56,289 bases of DNA, from the NCBI RefSeq assembly GCF_015163665.1, contig NZ_JADEUG010000024.1, forward strand, positions 1-56,289. Reading direction: 5' to 3'. The position numbers and the translations under genes were made by a program. The stretch is from Xenorhabdus sp. BG5 (GTDB lineage: Bacteria > Pseudomonadota > Gammaproteobacteria > Enterobacterales > Enterobacteriaceae). Under the pieces are notes generated by a model, which was given only the letters and a program-made list of their open reading frames with translations, was not told the DNA's origin and did no database searches. Within the stretch, counting starts at the first letter, position 1. Each line of letters starts with the position of its first letter. Below, in pieces: positions 52,972 to 56,289 of the stretch.

Positions 52972-55900
52972 TGAATAAACATTGCTACCGCGTGATTTTT
53001 AATAAAACCCGTCAGATGCTGATGGTGGTGTCTGAGTTAGTCCGCAGCCATACGGCCGGACAGGCACGGGACAGCCTATCGGTGCCTTCACTGTCGTCAG
53101 CCCGTGTGGCCTTAACGCCCCTGGTGTTCGGGGTCTCACTGGCGCTGGGACTGGTCAGCCTGGGTGCACACGCCAACATTGTGGCGGACAACAATGCGCC
53201 CGGTACGCAGCAGCCCTCGGTCATTGCCACGGCCAACGGTATCCCCCAAATCAATATCCAGACGCCGAATGGTGACGGGGTTTCCCGTAACCAGTACAGC
53301 CAGTTTGATGTGGCGCAGCAGGGTGCCATCCTCAATAACAGCAGCGTCAATACGAAAACCGAATTGGGTGGTCTCATCACCGCGAACCCGTGGTTAGCCC
53401 GGGGCGAAGCGAAAATCATCCTCAATGAAGTGAACAGCCGCAACCCCAGCCAACTGAACGGTTTTATTGAAGTTGCCGGTCAACGGGCGGACATCATTAT
53501 TGCTAACCCGGCCGGCATTACCTGTCAGGGTTGTGGTTTTATCAATGCCAGCCAGACCACGCTGGCGGCGGGGAAAACCCTGCTGGAAGGCGGGCGCCTG
53601 AAAGGGTTTGAAGTGGATGAGGCGCATCGGGGACTCATCAGCGTGGAAGGTCAGGGGCTGAATGATACCGGCAGTGATTATACCCGCCTGATTGGCCGCG
53701 CCGTCAATATTAACGCTAAACTCCACGCCAACCAGTTAACCGTGACAACCGGGCTAAACCGGGTGGATGTTCAGGGCAATGTGACCGAAACTTTGTCGGC
53801 GCGTCAAGAAAATAAGCCCGTATTCAGTCTGGATGTGGCGGCCGTGGGCGGTATGTATGCCAACAAAATTAAGCTGGTCGGCACCGAACAGGGCGTCGGG
53901 GTACGCAATGCCGGGCAGTTAGGGGCGCAGGCCGGCCATCTGACGTTGGATAGCCAGGGCAAACTGACAAATAGCGGGGCGATAACGGCGGCCTCGGATG
54001 TGGTTATCGGGAATCAGGGGGTACTGGCGAATCAGGGTGATATCACGGCGGGTCAGAATATCACGCTGAAAACCCGCAATGACATTGAAAACCAGGGGCG
54101 GGTGCTGGCAGGGCATCATCTGGCGATTGAAAGCGCTGCCTTAAACAGTGGTGAAAAAGGCGTATTGATTGCCGGTGTTGATAAAAATGGCAATCGGACG
54201 CAATCCGGCACCCTGACCATTCAGAGCCGTGGCCTCCTGACCAATCAAGGCACGATAGCGGCCTCGGATAACCTGACTGTCGATAATCAGGGCGATTTAA
54301 CGAATCAGGGGCGGTTATTGGCAGGCAGCCATAAACCGGGCAGCCTGAAACTCAACAGTGGCGGTCATCTTGCCAACAACGGGACGATAGACGCGTCTGC
54401 TGAGGTTAAGGTTAAGAACCAGGGGAGTTTCATCAATCAGGGCGATATCACGGCGGGTCAGAATATTACCGTCAACACCCGCGATCACCTGGATAATCAG
54501 GGACGGATGTTGGCCGGTCGTCACCTTGATATCCACAGTGCTTCGCTGGCAAGCCATAAAAATGTTCAACGGCCCGCTGATCGCCGGCAACACACGGTAC
54601 TGGCCGCCGGCGCGGATAAAGACGGCAAATTAACTCAGCCGGGTAACCTGACGCTGGATATCAGGGGGAAACTGGATAATCACGGTATTGTGACCGCGTC
54701 AGACACTATCGACATTCAGAATAAAGCGGTGTTCACTAACGCCGGTGATATCAGCGCCGGGAAAGCGATGACAATAAAAACCCCGGGCGCGCTGGACAAC
54801 CAGGGCAAAATGTTGGCCGGTCACCATCTCGATATCCAAAGTGCGTCCTTAACGAGCGGTCAGAATGGGTTACTGTCTGCGGGAACGAATAAAGCGCAAC
54901 CGGGCAAACTGACGCTCAACAGCCGGGGTCAGCTGGTTAATCAGGGGATGATGACTGCCACGGAAGATATTGTTATCGACGAGCCGGCGACGCTGGATAA
55001 TCAGGGCGAGATAAACGCTAACCGTCATATCAGGATCACCACGCCCGGAAAGCTGACGAATCAGGGTAAGGTGTTGGCCGGCCACAACCTCGATATCCAC
55101 AGTGCCTCTTTAGAAAGCGGTCAGAACGGCGTACTGGCTGCGGGGAGTGATAAAACGCAGCCGGGCAAGCTGAAGATCCAGAGTCAGGGTAAACTGGATA
55201 ACCACGGTATTATCAGTGCTTCCGAGTCTGTCCATATTCAGCATGAAGGCGCTTTCAGTCACTCAGGGGATATGACCGCCGGTGGCGATATTACGCTAAA
55301 AGCCCGTGATGCTCTCAATAATGCCGGAAAAGTACGGGCCGGACGCCATCTGGATATTCACAGTGCCGCGTTAGTCAGCCATCAGAAGGGGATGCTGGCG
55401 GCGGGGACGGATGCTCAGGGCAACCTGACCCGGCCGGGCAATCTTATCATCAACAGTCGCGGCAGGCTGGTCAATCAGGGCGTGATGACGGCGTCGGATG
55501 ATATCACCCTCGAGAATCAGGCCGCGCTGGAGAACCAGGGGGAGATAAGTGCTGATCGTGATATTAAGATCACTACCCCGGGCAATCTGACCAATCAGGG
55601 CAAGGTATTGGCCGGCCATCTTCTTGATATCCACAGTGCCGATTTAGACAACCAGAAAGCGGGTAAGCTGGCCGCGGATATAGATAAAAAGCAGCCGGGG
55701 ACGTTGAAGATCCAGAGCCAGGGCAAACTGGACAACCAGGGCATTATCACGGCTTCCGAGTCTGTCCATATTGAGAATGAAGGTGCGTTTAATCATTCAG
55801 GCGATATCACTTCGGGTGGCGATATCACGCTCAAAGCCCGTGATACTTTCGATAATGCCGGAAAAGTACTGGCCGGACGTCATCTGGATATTCACAGTGC

Positions 55901-56289
55901 CGCGTTAGTCAGTCATCAGAAGGGGATGCTGGCGGCCGGCACGGATGATCAGGGCAACCTGACCCGGCCGGGCAATCTTATCATCGACAGTCACGGCAAG
56001 CTGGTCAATCAGGGGGTAATGACGGCGTCGGATGATATCACTATCGATAATCAGGCCGCGCTGGAGAACCGGGGGGAGATAAGCGCTGATCATGATATCA
56101 GGATCACCACCCCGGGTAATCTGACCAATCAGGGCAAGGTGCTGGCGGGTCATCTCCTTGATATCCACAGTGCCGATGTAGACAACCAGAAAGCGGGTAA
56201 GCTGGCCGCGGATATAGATAAAAAGCAGCCGGGGACGTTGAAGATCCAGAGCCAGGGCAAACTGGACAACCAGGGCATTATCACGGCTT
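52971..56289 (+). CDS. FHA/CdiA-type two-partner exoprotein, 5' part
   Basis: At least 1106 codons, open at the window end. An extended signal peptide (ESPR, about residues 1-25, N-K-x-x-Y-R-V-I-F-N) is followed by a hydrophobic core and cleavage near AHA-N (68-69). The TPS secretion domain (about 70-300) carries NPAGITCQGCGFINA. Then a long filamentous haemagglutinin repeat region with units such as L-x-N-Q-G-x-I-x-A. The last 950 bp contain tandem 534-bp higher-order repeats. The C-terminal toxin or adhesive domain and any immunity gene lie outside. The neighbouring HlyC-like gene favours a CDI toxin, but this cannot be decided here. Confidence 0.9.
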   Translation, partial: MNKHCYRVIFNKTRQMLMVVSELVRSHTAGQARDSLSVPSLSSARVALTPLVFGVSLALGLVSLGAHANIVADNNAPGTQQPSVIATANGIPQINIQTPNGDGVSRNQYSQFDVAQQGAILNNSSVNTKTELGGLITANPWLARGEAKIILNEVNSRNPSQLNGFIEVAGQRADIIIANPAGITCQGCGFINASQTTLAAGKTLLEGGRLKGFEVDEAHRGLISVEGQGLNDTGSDYTRLIGRAVNINAKLHANQLTVTTGLNRVDVQGNVTETLSARQENKPVFSLDVAAVGGMYANKIKLVGTEQGVGVRNAGQLGAQAGHLTLDSQGKLTNSGAITAASDVVIGNQGVLANQGDITAGQNITLKTRNDIENQGRVLAGHHLAIESAALNSGEKGVLIAGVDKNGNRTQSGTLTIQSRGLLTNQGTIAASDNLTVDNQGDLTNQGRLLAGSHKPGSLKLNSGGHLANNGTIDASAEVKVKNQGSFINQGDITAGQNITVNTRDHLDNQGRMLAGRHLDIHSASLASHKNVQRPADRRQHTVLAAGADKDGKLTQPGNLTLDIRGKLDNHGIVTASDTIDIQNKAVFTNAGDISAGKAMTIKTPGALDNQGKMLAGHHLDIQSASLTSGQNGLLSAGTNKAQPGKLTLNSRGQLVNQGMMTATEDIVIDEPATLDNQGEINANRHIRITTPGKLTNQGKVLAGHNLDIHSASLESGQNGVLAAGSDKTQPGKLKIQSQGKLDNHGIISASESVHIQHEGAFSHSGDMTAGGDITLKARDALNNAGKVRAGRHLDIHSAALVSHQKGMLAAGTDAQGNLTRPGNLIINSRGRLVNQGVMTASDDITLENQAALENQGEISADRDIKITTPGNLTNQGKVLAGHLLDIHSADLDNQKAGKLAADIDKKQPGTLKIQSQGKLDNQGIITASESVHIENEGAFNHSGDITSGGDITLKARDTFDNAGKVLAGRHLDIHSAALVSHQKGMLAAGTDDQGNLTRPGNLIIDSHGKLVNQGVMTASDDITIDNQAALENRGEISADHDIRITTPGNLTNQGKVLAGHLLDIHSADVDNQKAGKLAADIDKKQPGTLKIQSQGKLDNQGIITA
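55338..56289 (+). repeat. 534-bp tandem repeats inside the exoprotein gene
   Basis: The segment around 55647-55755 recurs almost identically at 56181-56289, exactly 534 bp later (178 codons), and the stretch near 55345 recurs near 55879 with the same spacing. The repeat keeps the reading frame. Such higher-order repeats are known in FHA/CdiA filaments and may recombine. Confidence 0.8.

Noticed and set aside
53919..56168. Series of minus-strand frames starting M-D-I in the exoprotein gene
   Set aside because: They recur with the protein repeats of the plus-strand gene and are mirror images of its coding sequence.
1..56289. CRISPR array
   Set aside because: No regularly spaced short direct repeats with unique spacers; the only long repeats are coding (adhesin and exoprotein).

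Overview
The window is one end and most of the transfer core of an integrative and conjugative element (ICE) of the SPI-7 / PFGI-1 / PAPI-1 type, in a gammaproteobacterium. The gene families, the tRNA-Phe junction, the CDI-like two-partner locus with an HlyC-type acyltransferase and the AT-rich cargo fit Enterobacterales, perhaps the Xenorhabdus/Photorhabdus/Proteus group; the genus is inferred, not proven. A 49-nt copy of the 3' end of a tRNA-Phe gene (101-149, minus sense) marks the parA-side attachment site. Bases 1-100 are then probably host chromosome, and the integrase end lies outside the window.

Layout. (1) 0.2-6.4 kb: partition and replication genes: ParA, DnaB-like helicase, PFGI-1-type ParB, DUF2857 protein, a small ParE-like protein and an STY4528-family replication protein. 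(2) 6.6-9.1 kb: an AT-rich BsuBI/PstI-type restriction-modification pair bracketed by copies of a palindromic repeat. (3) 9.3-13.6 kb: PFL_4669 protein, topoisomerase III, STY4534-family protein, a 69-aa protein and SSB, with a highly structured leader before the STY4534 gene. (4) 13.7-16.6 kb: a small defence and regulatory insert: membrane protein, HEPN-type Abi protein, an unannotated small RNA with its own promoter and terminator, and a pseudoknotted leader before a Ner-like regulator. (5) 16.7-30.0 kb and 37.6-42.3 kb: the mating-pair-formation and coupling genes (PilL N-domain lipoprotein, TIGR03759, TIGR03765, TraD, TIGR03747, RAQPRD, TIGR03758/45/50, PFL_4703, TIGR03749, TIGR03752, TIGR03751, the VirB4-like ATPase, TIGR03757, TIGR03756, TIGR03755, TraG-N). 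They are interrupted by a reversed DUF5710 gene (21.4-22.1 kb) and by a cargo block (30.1-37.0 kb) with a caspase/CPD-like mini-protein, an inverse autotransporter, an HTH-PfkB kinase and a methyltransferase.

(6) 42.6-47.6 kb: an AT-rich minus-strand operon of six coupled genes: MFS exporter, ferritin-like diiron protein, 2OG-Fe(II) oxygenase, PpnP-like cupin, Gfo/Idh/MocA oxidoreductase and sterol-desaturase-type hydroxylase. It is preceded by an 8-codon mini-gene with a strong ribosome binding site, a sigma70-like promoter and a hairpin. This is the best candidate here for an undescribed system, either a mini-gene peptide or small-molecule pathway, or an operon controlled by a leader peptide. 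(7) 48.1-50.3 kb: a group II intron with its maturase, next to tail fragments of two other introns. (8) 50.7 kb to the window end: TpsB transporter, HlyC-like acyltransferase and a large FHA/CdiA-type exoprotein that runs off the window.

The three RNA-level observations (12.26-12.33 kb, 15.74-15.88 kb, 16.08-16.25 kb) rest on base pairing read by eye. Protein family calls rest on recognition of motifs and gene order, not on database searches.
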